This document shows, in pieces, positions 32,580-43,249 of a stretch of 64,000 bases of DNA. Under the pieces are notes generated by a model that saw only the letters and a list, made by a program, of their open reading frames with translations, did no database searches and was not told the origin of the DNA. The stretch lies in the NCBI GenBank assembly GCA_020466095.1, contig CM035808.1, positions 52,463,762 to 52,527,761 of the forward strand, in the 5' to 3' direction. The DNA is from Chlorops oryzae (taxonomy: Eukaryota; Arthropoda; Insecta; Diptera; Chloropidae). The translations under genes were made by a program, and so were the position numbers. Position 1 is the stretch's first letter. Each line of letters opens with the position of its first letter.

Positions 32580-33500
32580 AGTAACCACTCTACCTTTATT
32601 TTAAGGTCTAAGTGACCTTTGACATTGATTTGTATTTTGAGTATTACTTTCTGATCGATCTCCTTCAGGAATATAAACTGGTTCACTGTTAACCCTTTCG
32701 ACTGGCCGTTCTGCGTCATTTTCACGTGCCATGATGGGATTGTTCTCATTCCGCTCTCGCAATTCAATTTCGACTCTAGGGCCCGACATTACAGTGCATA
32801 CTTAAGTTAAGGAAGCTTGAAGACTTAAGAACACCTTAAGTGTGAAGCGATTTAACAGTCAATTTTTATCCAAAACTCACAAAATTTGTTTTCGGCAAGC
32901 AACATTTGAAAAAGGCTATATTTTTTATTTATCCTTTTTTAAAATTCGTAAAATTAGTGAAATTCCTTCATTAAATTAATTTGAAAACTTATTTAAGGAG
33001 CACTTAAAATTTGTACTGTTAAAATGCTTTACAGACTTAAGCTTTACTTAAGTGCTAAGGAGACCTTAAGTATGCACTGTAATATCGGGCCTAGGTGTTT
33101 CAGCTGTTCGTATATGATCGGTGTGTCTCTTAATTATTCTATTGTTATGATGCAGCAGACAATTGTATGAACGAGGGCCAAGTCGACTCTGAATAATCGC
33201 AGGTGACCAACTTTCTTTGTTTGGATTCCTGTAATACCTTACATAAACCCTGTTCCCTGAATCGAATTCGAAATTTCGTTTACACGGATAATTTTTTTTA
33301 CTATTTTCTTGGCCACGAATAATGTTGTCTTTAATCAGGGGAGGCTTGATGAAATCAAACCGAGTTTTGATAGACCTACCCAGGAAAATTTTAACAGGTA
33401 CTTCATTGCTTGTGCAATGTATTGACGTTCTATAGTCCTGTTCAAGATTAGGTCAAAATTTGCGTCATTTTGACTGTGTACATTGGCATTTATAGTGGTG
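32580..33500 (-). pseudogene. gypsy-B integrase C-terminus and tail, split by a MITE
   Basis: Read right to left, the frames align with the end of the gypsy-A integrase (49960-50550). NDANFDLILNR corresponds to SEADFDVILNR, FLGRSIKTRFDFIKPPLI to FLGRSVKTTFDLIKPPLI, and NNRIIKRHTDHI to NNKIIKRHTNQI. So this is a second, older member of the gypsy-A family. Frameshifts are present near 33390-33420. The MITE at 32780-33091 interrupts the acidic tail, which resumes at 32779 and ends near 32580. Upstream pol pieces of the same copy lie at 42836-43249 and 54112-55630. Confidence 0.8.
32780..33091. mobile_element. MITE with GGCCCGA..TTACAGTGCATACTTAAG termini
   Basis: 312 bp with inverted termini GGCCCGACATTACAGTGC / GCACTGTAATATCGGGCC, flanked by TAG on both sides (32777-32779, 33092-33094). 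Subterminal CTTAAG words repeat many times. It sits within gypsy-B coding sequence. A second copy lies at about 35950-36252. Non-coding; the 3-bp duplication hints at PIF/Harbinger. Confidence 0.8.
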
Positions 33501-33680
33501 ATGATCAATCCTTTTGATCCGCAGAGAATGAATCCGTTTCGTTTGAATAATTTTATTTATATTTTAAAATCAATTCTTTTCCACAGACAAACTTTAACTA
33601 AACTTTTACAAAATCCAAACTTATTATATTAATTTTCTTTTTAAATAGTCAAAGAGCTCTTGATCGAGTTCTCAATTTAC
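33500..33680 (-). repeat. Candidate 3' LTR end of gypsy-C
   Basis: Downstream of the gypsy-C stop, the - strand has two copies of AATTTTCAGGATGGCCGAGT (near 33690 and 33775), then TGTAGTAAATTGAGAAC starting near 33676. TGTAGT starts are seen in mdg1/412-type LTRs. The sequence runs to gypsy-B homology near 33500. The partner LTR is missing, so borders are inferred. Confidence 0.4.
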
Positions 33681-34547
33681 TACAACTCGGCCATCCTGAA
33701 AATTTGATGGGCCTCAATCAAATAAATAAAAAAAAAGTACTAATAGATCTAGTCGATTCACTACAACTACTCGGCCATCCTGAAAATTTGATTGGCACCA
33801 ATCAAAAATATAACTAGATCTAGTTGAACTTAACCTTAATATATAACAGTATAAGTATAGCCTTTAGTCAGCCTTAAGTCAATGTGCTACAGGAGCCCTC
33901 CACTTCCTCATTCGTACAGCCTCTACGACACCGACGTAGGGTAACTGTGTAATCTGACAGTTTTCAATATCTTTAATTACGTAACGGTCATTCGGAAGCA
34001 CCTTATAAACAACATAGGGCCCTCGATATTTCTCGAGAAGTTTTTTGTTAAGACCTGCAGTGTTTTCGACATTGCGAATAACGACATATTCCCCGACTGA
34101 ATATTCTCTCGCTGGTCTGCTGTGCCTTCAGAATAGAATCTGCTGCCCCCATTCTGATTATATCTAGATTTCGGTTGGACTGGACGGACTGCTTAGACTC
34201 CACAAACTCGGTAAGGTGATCGACAAGTTTTCCTTTTTGATCTACCCCAAATAATAACCTACTTGGAGTTTGTTTATTCGAGCAATGTATTGTATTATTT
34301 ATAGAGAATTCAACTTGTACTAACATTTGGAACCAGTCACCGTGATCAACTGGGTTCGTGGTCTTACTCACATACTCTTCAGTACTCGATTTACTCGCTC
34401 TTCTTGTCCGTTTGCTTGAGCGGACCCAGTTGCGACTTTGACATGTTCCACGTTCATCCTGATAAGGAACGAACTGAAATGTAATGAAGTAAAGCAAGAA
34501 CCTCTGTCACTTATTATCCGATGAGGTCGGCTATAATCGGAGAAGTA

Positions 34548-35555
34548 ACAGGTTGGCTGATAAGTCCCCGGTCTAACAAAGAAAAACACATTTTTATGTC
34601 AAAATTCGTTTTTATTATTCAACATAGTTCCCTTCAAGAGCGATACAACGATTATAACGACCTTCCAATTTTTTGATACCATTTTGATAGTACTCCTTCG
34701 GTTTTGCCTCAAAATAGGCCTCAGTTTCGGCCATCACCTCTTCATTGCAGCCAAATTTTTTCCCTGCGAGCATCCTTTTGGGGTCTGAGTAAAAGAAAAA
34801 GTCGCTGGGGCCAGATCTGGAGAATACGGTGGGTGGGGAAGCAATTCGAAGCCTAATTCATGAATTTTTGCCATCGTTCTCAATGACTTGTGGCACGGTG
34901 CGTTGTCTTGGTGGAACAACACTTTTTTCTTCTTCATATGGGGCCGTTTTGCCGCGATTTCGACCTTCAAACGCTCCAATAACGACATATAATAGTCACT
35001 GTTGATGGTTTTTCCCTTCTCAAGATAATCGATAAAAATTATTCCATGCCCATCCCAAAAAAACAGAGGCCATTACTTTGCCAACGGACTTTTGAGTCTT
35101 TCCGCGCTTCGGAGACGGTTCACCGATCGCTGTCCACTCAGCCGACTGTCGATTGGACTCAGGAGTGTAGTGATAGAGCCATGTTTCATCCATTGTCACA
35201 TATCGACGCAAAAACTCGGGTGTGTTGCGAGTTAACAGCTGCAAACACCGCTCAGAATCATCAACACGTTTTTGTTTTTGGTCAAATGTGAGCTCGCGCG
35301 GCACCCATTTTTCACAGAGCTTTTTCATATCCAAATATTGATGAATGATATGACCAACACGTTCCTTTGATATCTTTAAGACCTCTGCTATCTCGATCAA
35401 CTTCATTTTACGGTCGTTCAAAATCATTTTGTGCATTTTTTTGATGTTTTCGTCGGTAACCAGCTCTTTCGGGCGTCCACTGCGTTCATATAATATGCAT
35501 TTAATACTAGCGACGCCATCTATGTGTCAGACCGGGGACTTATCAGCCAACCTGT
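34548..35555 (-). mobile_element. Irritans-type mariner, deleted, in gypsy-C integrase
   Basis: TIRs ACAGGTTGGCTGATAAGTCC and complement at both ends, with TA duplication (34546-34547, 35556-35557). The terminal sequence is that of irritans-subfamily mariners (Himar1-like). Length 1,008 bp is about 280 bp short of full-length relatives because the N-terminal coding part is deleted. The gypsy-C integrase frame resumes exactly across the TA. Confidence 0.93.
34600..35500 (-). pseudogene. Mariner transposase, N-terminally deleted and frameshifted
   Basis: After the right TIR the frame enters at GRPKELVTDENIKKMH, so about the first 80 residues (first helix-turn-helix) are missing. It continues through KISKERVGHIIHQYL, WVPRELTFDQKQ, VTMDETWLYHY (first Asp), VLFHQDNAPCHKS (second Asp) and YSPDLAP (third Asp), the D,D34D set of mariner. 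Frame changes near 35050 and 34790 break it, and the C-terminal EGRYNRC-like block lies in another frame near 34640. It is inactive. Confidence 0.9.
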
Positions 35556-35949
35556 TATCTATTAAGGCAAGCTATTACTTCCTTAGTACTCGTGGACCTC
35601 ACTGGATAAAGCCTAACGAACTTGGTAAAGCTATCTACAACAACCAAGGCTATTTTTCCGAAGAGACCTGACCGAGGGAAGTGGACCGAAATGATCGATA
35701 TGGACAGTGTCGAAAGGCAGTGGCGGATCCACGGGGGGCTATATATCGGGTCGTGACCCCCGCCCCCCCTTTGGAATTTTGGAATCCAAAATTGCTTAGG
35801 GGAAAGTGGTCGAATTCCAAACCCCTTAAGAATCTTTTCTATAAATTCAAAACGCTGATACTCAAGATAAGAACTTAACATGCCATTAGCAAGAGAATAT
35901 CATAACCTTTGTTTTTGCAATATAAATTTTTCATCAAGAATTAACTAAA

Positions 35950-36252
35950 TACATACATACTTAAGTTAGGGAAGCTTGAAGACTTAAGAACACCTTAAGT
36001 GTCAAGCGGTTTAACAGTCAATTTTTATCCAAAACTCACGAAAATTGTTTTCGGCAGGCAACATTTGAAAATGCCTATATATTTTGTTTATACTTTTTTA
36101 AAATTCGTAAAATTAGTGAAATTCCTTCAATAAATTAAATTGAAAACTTATTTAAGGAGCACTTAAAATTTGTACTGTTAAAATGCTTTACAGACTTAAG
36201 CTTTACTTAAGTGCTAAGGAGACCTTAAGTATGCACTGTAAAATCGGGCCTC
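35950..36252. mobile_element. Second copy of the TTACAGTGCATACTTAAG MITE
   Basis: Closely matches 32790-33091 over about 300 bp with a few substitutions. Its right terminus ends ATCGGGCC, while the left terminus is cut at CATACTTAAG. Inserted in the hAT remnant. Confidence 0.8.
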
Positions 36253-36404
36253 AGTATACTATTTTTCAGTGAACAATTTTGAATTAATGTTAAATCAATT
36301 AGAAAATCATAAGTTGTTTTGAGGCACGAATTATATTTTTATTGAAGTTTTAAAACAATGATGTTGAAGCGAGGCACTTTCAAACATTTGTATATTTTCG
36401 AGGC

Positions 36405-36565
36405 TTTAAGAAGAATTCACGCAGAATTTCTTGTTCGCTGAGTGCGATTCCTGCGTAAATATTCAGGGATGGAAGACCATTCAAACGCTCTTGTCTCATT
36501 GTGCTTCTTAAGTAAGACTTTAGTCGTCTTAACGTCGAAAATGACCGACGAATAGCTCAGGCTTA
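36405..36565 (-). pseudogene. hAT dimerisation-domain remnant
   Basis: The - strand reads SFSTLRRLKSYLRSTMRQER, then LNGLPSLNIYAGIALSEQEIL, the C-terminal dimerisation block of ZMYM1-like hAT transposases. It supports the hAT identity of 35718-37374. No catalytic core was seen to its right, and the interval toward 37374 has no recognisable coding sequence. Confidence 0.75.
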
Positions 36566-38564
36566 CATTATTTATGTTTCTTTATATTTTTCAAGCTTAT
36601 TAAGGGTCCTTTTTTGTACATTTGTGCTACTTAAAATGCTCCAACACTTAAATCGTATTTATTTTCATATAAGTAGTGCTATTTTTCTTTTATTAATTAA
36701 TTAAAAGCTGCAATGATTTTAATAAATATTTTTATGTACATCAATATCTTGTTGTGTATTTCATCATATGTTAGAAGGCAAGCTTTGAGCAATGTTGTTT
36801 TCGTTAAATTCCAGCAACATGAAATATGACCAATTTTGAATGTTTGCTATCTTAAGCTATTAGAGTAGCTCAGTATGATAAGCAATCGAAAATGTTTCCT
36901 TGCTGAGAAATAATAAGTCCCGCATCATTATCGCCTTTCTCAGATTGGCATTGGCCCCGTTGACGACAAGAGAAAAATGTATCCCAATTTTTCTATAGTA
37001 AGTCTATTTCATTTTTGAGATAGAGTTACACGGCTAAGGTGAAAAAGTTGCCCCTTTTGAAAAAGAGTGGGATTGATAATGGATGTTTTTTCGGTCTAAG
37101 AACATTGCGTGTAGTTAGAAAATTAGTTCTTCGGTTATGGATATGTCAATGATGAAATAATGTATATAGATTAGAGTGTTTTGGGAACTATTATTTGGAA
37201 TATCTCAGAGTACATTTTGATGGTAGCTCAGAGCACAAAACTTCAACTCATACTCGTACATAAATATGGGCCAAAGAGTGGACAAAAAATTTTTTTTTTT
37301 AAATTAATTGTATGAAGCTGTTATATGTATTTAAAATAAACAAAAATTATTTTTCTGCCTCTAGCAAAAAGTTTTCGAAAGGTATGGGCTTTTTTGGGAT
37401 GTTATACAAGTTGTGTTCATTAACACGAGCTGGAGGCGAACACATTATACATCGGATGCAGTTCTTTATAAAAGCTCCTACTTTTTCCTTCATTCGAGGG
37501 AACCAATAATTTTTTTAAATTTCATCGTACGTCTTCTCGATTCCCAAATGGCCAATTTTCTCATGCAAGAGACGAATGACATTATCTTCCATTTCAGCTG
37601 ATACATACAATTTTAGATGGTCATCTTTTCCGCGTCGAAGCAGAATGCCATCTTGCAAGTCGTAATCACTTGATTTCTCAGTGGTCAGAGTTTTACATAT
37701 TTGCGATATATCTCTGTCTCGGCTTTGTGTCGCTTGTATTGTAAAATTCAACTCATGTTGTGCTGCTGTTGATATGGTCTCACAGTGCAATAGGGTTTTA
37801 ACGTCGGTTATGCATTCCTGAATTTCACTTGCTTCTGAGTCAAGCCACGTCAAGTGAGCACCCTTTTTTCAAAGTAGTGATGAAATAATGTTTTAATATT
37901 TTATATTAGTTGTATTTATAACCAAATAGAATTTTGAAAGAGGATTTAAAAAAAAATTAGTTGTAACAGTACTTTTTTGGCAATAAAACTTTTCATTTTT
38001 CTATTAAAAATGTAAATTCTAATATTTTAAAACTGTTGTTGCGTGGAAAGTGTTTGATGCAACTAATTATAATTTTGCATCCAAGTTGGGAGAAGGTTAT
38101 TTTTTGAAAATAAAATTACAAAAACAACAACAAATTTTTTTCCTACTTTCTACGAAGCTTTAAAAAATACATATCAAAATTTGCAGCTCTTCTGCATAAC
38201 AAATTTTTTTCATTTATTGTTAATAAATTGCACTCAATATCTCTTTTTATGAATCGAAAAAAAATTTCACCGATCAGCTGTAGTTTCTATGCAATAAATG
38301 TTTTTCGAACCTCTCGCAGTGCTTAACCAGTGCTTAAAATAGCACAGTACTTATAGTTAAAGCACAATTACAACCACTTGGACCTTTTTGATTTTTTTTT
38401 TTAATTTTTTTTTTCGAATTTTAGCTGCAGGTGTTAAGAATATATCATGTAAGTTTGAAAATGGGATCTCTATTAGTTTAGGAGGTACAAAGCATTAAGC
38501 ATGCGTACCCAACAATTTTCCCTCATTAAAATCGAAGTGAGCGCATTTTTGACAAGCACAGTTT

Positions 38565-39412
38565 TTATACCCGATACACTCTGTGTCGAGGGTATATTGC
38601 GTTTGTTGGGTTGTGTGTAACACCCAGAACCAGTCGAGATAGACCATACAAAATATATATAGAAATGATCAGCGTCACCAGGAGATTCGATTTAGACATG
38701 TCCGTCTGTCCGTCTGTCTGTCTACAGTTATCTTATCGAAGGAGTTGAGTTATCTTAACCAAATTTGGTATGCCTGCTCACGGGGACATGAGTAAGAACA
38801 AGTTCGAGAATGGACCCGATCGGACCATTTTTAGGGGTACCTCCAGTACTAGGGTCTGTTATGAAAATCACAAAAACTGCTTTAAAATCGAAGTTTTTCA
38901 AGATATTTTGATGAAACTTGGTATTTGAACATGTTTAAAGGCAAGTAATATGATTTCAAAAAATTTGAAAAGTGGGCGTGGCATAAGGGCGTTTTTCGAA
39001 AATTGTCTCCTACACCCGAAATACAAATGGGACTAGAACGAAAGTTGGTACGTATGCTTCCTTGATAGCCAGTAACGTCCTCCCCAAAACTTTTTTTGAT
39101 AGAACCATTATTAAGGGTACCTCTAGTACTAGGGTCTGTGACAAAAATCCCAAAAATGCCTCAAAAGCGGATTTTATTGAAATATTTCAATGAAACTTAG
39201 AATTTAAGCGTATATATAAGGGTCCGATTAGAAACCCGAAAAAATTGAAAAAGTAGGCGTGGCAAATGGGCGGTTTTTATAAAAAAATTTAACAGTATAT
39301 GGGCCCAATATGTCCTTAAACACCTCTTGATATTAAAAATTATTCGAACATAAGTGTCTGTGTCGGGTATTCTATTGTCAGGCTCGCCTGACTATAACAC
39401 CCTTACTTGTTT
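38565..39412. repeat. Dispersed ~850-bp repeat, copy 1 (TTATACCCGATACACTCTG..)
   Basis: Starts TTATACCCGATACACTCTG and ends CTATAACACCCTTACTTGTTT. Inside is a CCGTCTGTCCGTCTGTC run and a paired GTACCTCTAGTACTAGGGTCT word. A nearly identical copy lies at 60205-61067. Similar 'ATACCCG...CATGTCCGTCTGTCCGTCTG' sequences are common dispersed repeats in flies. Non-coding; mobilisation type not identified. Confidence 0.75.
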
Positions 39413-40020
39413 CGTTCCGTTTTGAACCTTGCATATAATGCGCTCGCTTCGTTGTTGCTATGGGAAAATTGCTGGGTACGTATGTTCAATGCTTTGTACC
39501 TCCTAAACTAATAAAGATCCCATTTTCAAACTTACATGATATATTCTTAACACCTGCAGCTAAAATTCGAAAAAAATAAAAAAAAAATCAAAAAGGTCCA
39601 AGTGGTTGTAATTGTGCTTTAACTATAAGTACTGTGCTATTTTAAGCACTGGTTAAGCACTGCGAGAGGTTCGAAAAACATTTATTGCATAGAAACTACA
39701 GCTGATCGGTGAAATTTTTTTTTCGATTCATAAAAAGAGATATTGAGTGCAATTTATTAACAATAAATGAAAAAAATTTGTTATGCAGAAGAGCTGCAAA
39801 TTTTGATATGTATTTTTTAAAGCTTCGTAGAAAGTAGGAAAAAAATTTGTTATTGTTTTTGTAATTTTATTTTCAAAAAATAACCTTCTCCCAACTTGGA
39901 TGCAAAATTATAATTAGTTGCATCAAACACTTTCCACGCAACAACAGTTTTAAAATATTAGAATTTACATTTTTAATAGAAAAATGAAAAGTTTTATTGC
40001 CAAAAAAGTACTGTTACAAT

Positions 40021-41178
40021 CAGGGACCCAAAATACCGGTTATTTTAAAAATTTCAATGTAAAAAAGCAAAGCGTTAGCCAAGGTTCAAAAAAGTTTAGG
40101 GCACTGAAATATGATCCCTGTGACCCAAGGATTCAAATTCTTCAAAGATTTTGATTTTCGAGATTTTTAAAATAAAAATCATTGGTAAACCGGTACTTCA
40201 AACTTTTTATTTTATTGAGCTGAAATACCGAGTTTTTTTTTATAAATATTTTTTCCCTCAGAAAATAAAACTCAAATATGATTTTTAAAATTTTGATCAC
40301 AACATACCGATTAAGTAAGCTTTTTATTTTTTCGAGCCCAATATAAAAATCTTTTTTTGATTTTTATTTTTTCGAGCCCAAATAAAAAGCTTTTCTTGCT
40401 TTATATTTTTTCGAGACGAAAATAAAAATCTTTTCGATTTCAATTCTGTCAATTTTGAATTGAGTATTTCGCAGCTAGACAAAATGTCCTCTAAGGGTTA
40501 AAACTTGACCATGCTCACCATCCGCGAAAATTTTGTGCTTAATAATAATCTCGAGTTTGAGAAGCTAAATCGAAGTACAGATAAGGTATAAATAGATATC
40601 CAAGCTAGAACAGCAAAAATGGCAGGAATTTTTGTTAGGGTAATGTTTTTACATATTTTAAGCTGAACAAAAGGTATGTGTGCAATCGGCTAAGCCGATG
40701 TGAACTTCTTGTGTTCTTGTGATATGCTTCCAAATATGCAGTTTGAAGTTGGTGATGTTGTTCTTAATTTTTTTGTCACAAAGATCAAAATATTCGCTCG
40801 ATACCAAATTTCGTTTTCGTCTCATTTTCGAGACAGAATTGAAATCGAAAAGATTTTTATTTTCGTCTCGAAAAAATATAAAGCAAGAAAAGCTTTTTAT
40901 TTGGACTCGAAAAAAAAAAAATCAAAAAAAGATTTTTATATTGGGCTCGAAAAAATAAAAAGCTTACTTAATCGGTATGTTGTGATCAAAATTTTAAAAA
41001 TCATATTTAAACTTTTTTTCCGGTGCGAAAAAATAAATTTTTAAAAAAATCGGTATTTTAGCTCAAAAAAATAAAAATCATAAAATAACCGAAATTTTAT
41101 ATCAAAACAATAGAAATGTAAAAATAATCATTTCGAAAGGATTTTTTTGTGAAAAAGGCATAACCGGTTGGGTCCCTG
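40021..41178. mobile_element. hAT-type palindromic element with GTTACAAT duplication
   Basis: Termini CAGGGACCCAAAATACCGG and GGTTGGGTCCCTG, flanked by perfect 8-bp duplications GTTACAAT (40013-40020, 41179-41186) within the foldback arm. Large internal inverted repeats (AAGCTTTTTATTTTTTCGAG words near 40318-40440 and 40830-40975) surround a core of about 370 bp. No transposase sequence; non-autonomous. Family shared with 53070-53887 (same CAGGGACCC end). Confidence 0.9.
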
Positions 41179-41309
41179 GTTACAATTAATTTTTTTTAGA
41201 ATCCTCTTTCAAAATTCTATTTGGTTATAAAAACAACTAATATAAAATATTAAAACATTATTTCATCACTACTTTGAAAAAAGGGTGCTCACTTGACGTG
41301 GCTTGACTC

Positions 41310-42833
41310 TTTTACAAAGTTATCATCGGTTTCTTTTCCACCCGCGGTATCTTCGTCGACCATGGCCACTAGTTTGCTCATTACCCTCATACCCAAGTCA
41401 TCTGTTTCGACCGTATTTGGTGGATGGCAACGACTGAAAGCATCGGCATGCCCCATAACAATGTTACTCCTATGCTGAATCTTGAAATCATAGTGTACTA
41501 AAGCCAAGACCCACCTAGCTATCTTAGGGGAAACGCTTTTTTTATTGAAAGTCAATGAAAGCGCACTACAATCAGTTACTATTTTAAAAGGAATTCCTCT
41601 TAAGTAACAATCAAACTTCCTAAGAGCATGTATAATTGCCAGTGTCTCCAACTCAAAGCTATGCATCCTTGCCTCGACCGGAGTGGTGGCTCTCGAGTAA
41701 TAATATATGGAGTGTAACTTTCCACCGCTTTGTCGTTGAAGAAGGACAGCCCCAAATCCCAAGGTACTGGCATCAGTATGTAGTTCCGTTTCCTTCTTCG
41801 GGTCATAAATCGATAGGACAGGTGGGGTCATTAATTTTTGTTTTAACGTTTCAAAAGCTTCCTTGCACTTATCAGTGAATTCGAACTTAAAATCTTTCTT
41901 AAGCAACTTGCGAAGGGGATATGCAATAGTAGAAAAGTTTGGAACAAATTTTCCGAAATAAGAAAAGAGCCCCAAACAGGACTTCAGTTGCTTAGGGGAT
42001 TTTGGAATTATGTAATTAGCTATAGCCCGAACGTGCTCGTCAGTTGGTTTTATTCCTTGTTTATTCAATCTATACCCTAGATAATCAATTTCTTCATAAA
42101 CGAATTTGCATTTGCTAAAGTTTAACGCTAGACCCAGTTCAGCAAGCCTTTCGAGAACTTCGACTAGGATTTTGAAGTGTTCTTTTAGGTCTCCAGTGGC
42201 TACAATAACATCGTCTATATAAACAGTTATTTTCTGTGCCTCAATAAGGTCTTTCAGTACTGTCTGGATAAACCTTTGGAATACCGGAGGCGAATTCTTT
42301 AACCCAAATGGCATTCGGTTATACTCGAACTGCCCCAATGGAGTAACGAACGACGTATACTTTTTTGACTCTTCTGCCATAGCAACATGGAAAAATCCAT
42401 TCTTAAGGTCTAACGTCGTAAAATAACTTTTCCCACCTAAAAATTCCATGCACGACTCTATAAACGGAAGGGGGAAGTTATCCCTGAGCGTTGACTTGTT
42501 TAACGTTCTATAATCTACACATTTTCGATACTGCCCATTTTTCTTCAACACCATCACTATAGGTGACGCATAAGGTGAATAACTCGGCCTAATTATCTGT
42601 TCTTGTAAGAGATTTTCTATAATAGTTTTCAGAGCTTCTCTTTCTTCAATCGCTAACCGTCTTGGCCTATAATGAAATGGATTATCTGAAGTGAGTCTAA
42701 TATGCATTTCATATGGGAACGGCTTTTTCCTTTTTGCCTTTAAATAGCAGTCTTTAACTATATTTTTTACTAAGTTTCTATTTCTTACTCCAATACTATG
42801 GCTTATATTCAATTCATCAATATTACTCTCGAC
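41310..42833 (-). pseudogene. gypsy-C reverse transcriptase and RNase H
   Basis: An unbroken 507-codon frame: RT with KPFPYEMHIRLTSDNPFHYR, YRKCVDYRTLNKSTLRDNFP, YFTTLDLKNGFFHVAM, FGLKNSPPVFQRF and catalytic VYIDDVIVATGD (about 42215). RNase H follows, with TELHTDASTLGFGAVLLQ (about 41770) and IVTDCSALSL. The frame ends at the foldback element and resumes at 37853. No gag, protease or 5' LTR lies upstream: coding starts abruptly at 42833, directly against gypsy-B sequence. That marks a deletion or recombination breakpoint rather than a clean insertion. The RT itself looks intact. Confidence 0.9.
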
Positions 42834-42835
42834 GC

Positions 42836-43249
42836 AATTGGCTTAATGTTTCTGTCAGAAAATTTGCGTAAGAGAACACCGGCTATGGCAGTTGAGGAAG
42901 CATCAGTGCTTAGAATAATTGATAGTTTAGGGTTAAAATGTACTAGTGTTTGATCAGAGGCAATTTCAGACTTTATTTTCTTATATGCTTCTTGGCATTT
43001 GGTAGATCAAACGAATTTCGAGTCTTTCTCAAGCAAAGCATATAATGGTAATACTATATTTGCAAAATTGTTGACAAACTTTGAGTAATAGTTACTGGCT
43101 CCTGAAAAGGCTTTTACTTCCGAAGTATTACTTGCAACGGGTGCCTGTAGTACAGACTAAATTCTTTCTTGGGTTTTGCTGAGACCAAAACTGTCTATCT
43201 TGAATCCACGATAGCACACTTGTTTTTGGAAAAATTTGCACTTTGATAA
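42836..43249 (-). pseudogene. gypsy-B RT end and RNase H start
   Basis: Frames read SKCKFFQKQVCYRGFKID, ASNYYSKFVNNFANI and FNPKLSIILSTDASSTAIAG, aligning with gypsy-A at 48470-48850. There are at least two in-frame stops (near 43158 and 43006). The right edge is the ATAA target of the piggyBac insertion; the same gene continues at 54112. The left edge stops in the RNase H block NIKPIA against gypsy-C. Confidence 0.85.

Larger units (their letters stand above)
35718..37374 (-). mobile_element. hAT element remnant inserted in gypsy-C integrase
   Basis: The left edge CAGTGGCGGATCCACGGGGG follows TCGAAAGG (35710-35717), and the same octamer occurs at 37375-37382 exactly where gypsy-C coding resumes, so this 1,657-bp block is a hAT-type insertion with an 8-bp duplication. 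The right end (..CTAGCAAAAAGTTT) lacks the matching inverted terminus, so that end is altered. It contains a dimerisation-domain remnant and a MITE. Confidence 0.78.
33879..37853 (-). pseudogene. gypsy-C integrase region, split by mariner and hAT
   Basis: Pieces in order on the - strand: 37853-37375 has the end of the RNase H linker, then the HHCC zinc region (HLGIEKTYDEI, then CIRC..C) and a PIPF block. After the hAT insert, 35717-35556 has DTVHIDHFGPLP and VVVDSFTKFVRLYP (first catalytic D). After the mariner insert, 34547-34368 has IISDRGSCFTS (second D) and QANGQEERVNR (Glu). Finally 34300-33879 contains NTIHCSNKQTPSRLLFG, a KYRGPYVVYK GPY/F-type module and the stop at 33879-33881. The D,D,E residues survive, but frameshifts occur near 35690, 34450 and 34110. 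The sequence resembles the mdg1/412 branch of gypsy elements more than gypsy-A/B. Confidence 0.85.
37837..41309. mobile_element. Foldback element (long inverted repeats) in gypsy-C pol
   Basis: The left arm (37837-38561) and right arm (39413-41309, interrupted by a hAT insert) are inverted repeats of about 720 bp. Outer ends GAGTCAAGCCACGTCAAG and TGAGCACCC pair perfectly with the right end, and inner blocks such as CTGCAGGTGTTAAGAATATA pair too. gypsy-C RNase H coding stops at the right edge and continues at the left edge, so the element split that gene. The loop holds an 848-bp dispersed repeat (38565-39412). No transposase frame is seen. The exact target duplication is unclear because the outermost 18 bp are themselves inverted. 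Confidence 0.85.

Noticed and set aside
32567..32789. Two overlapping - strand frames as an independent small gene
   Set aside because: They are the acidic tail of the gypsy-B integrase displaced by the MITE insertion.
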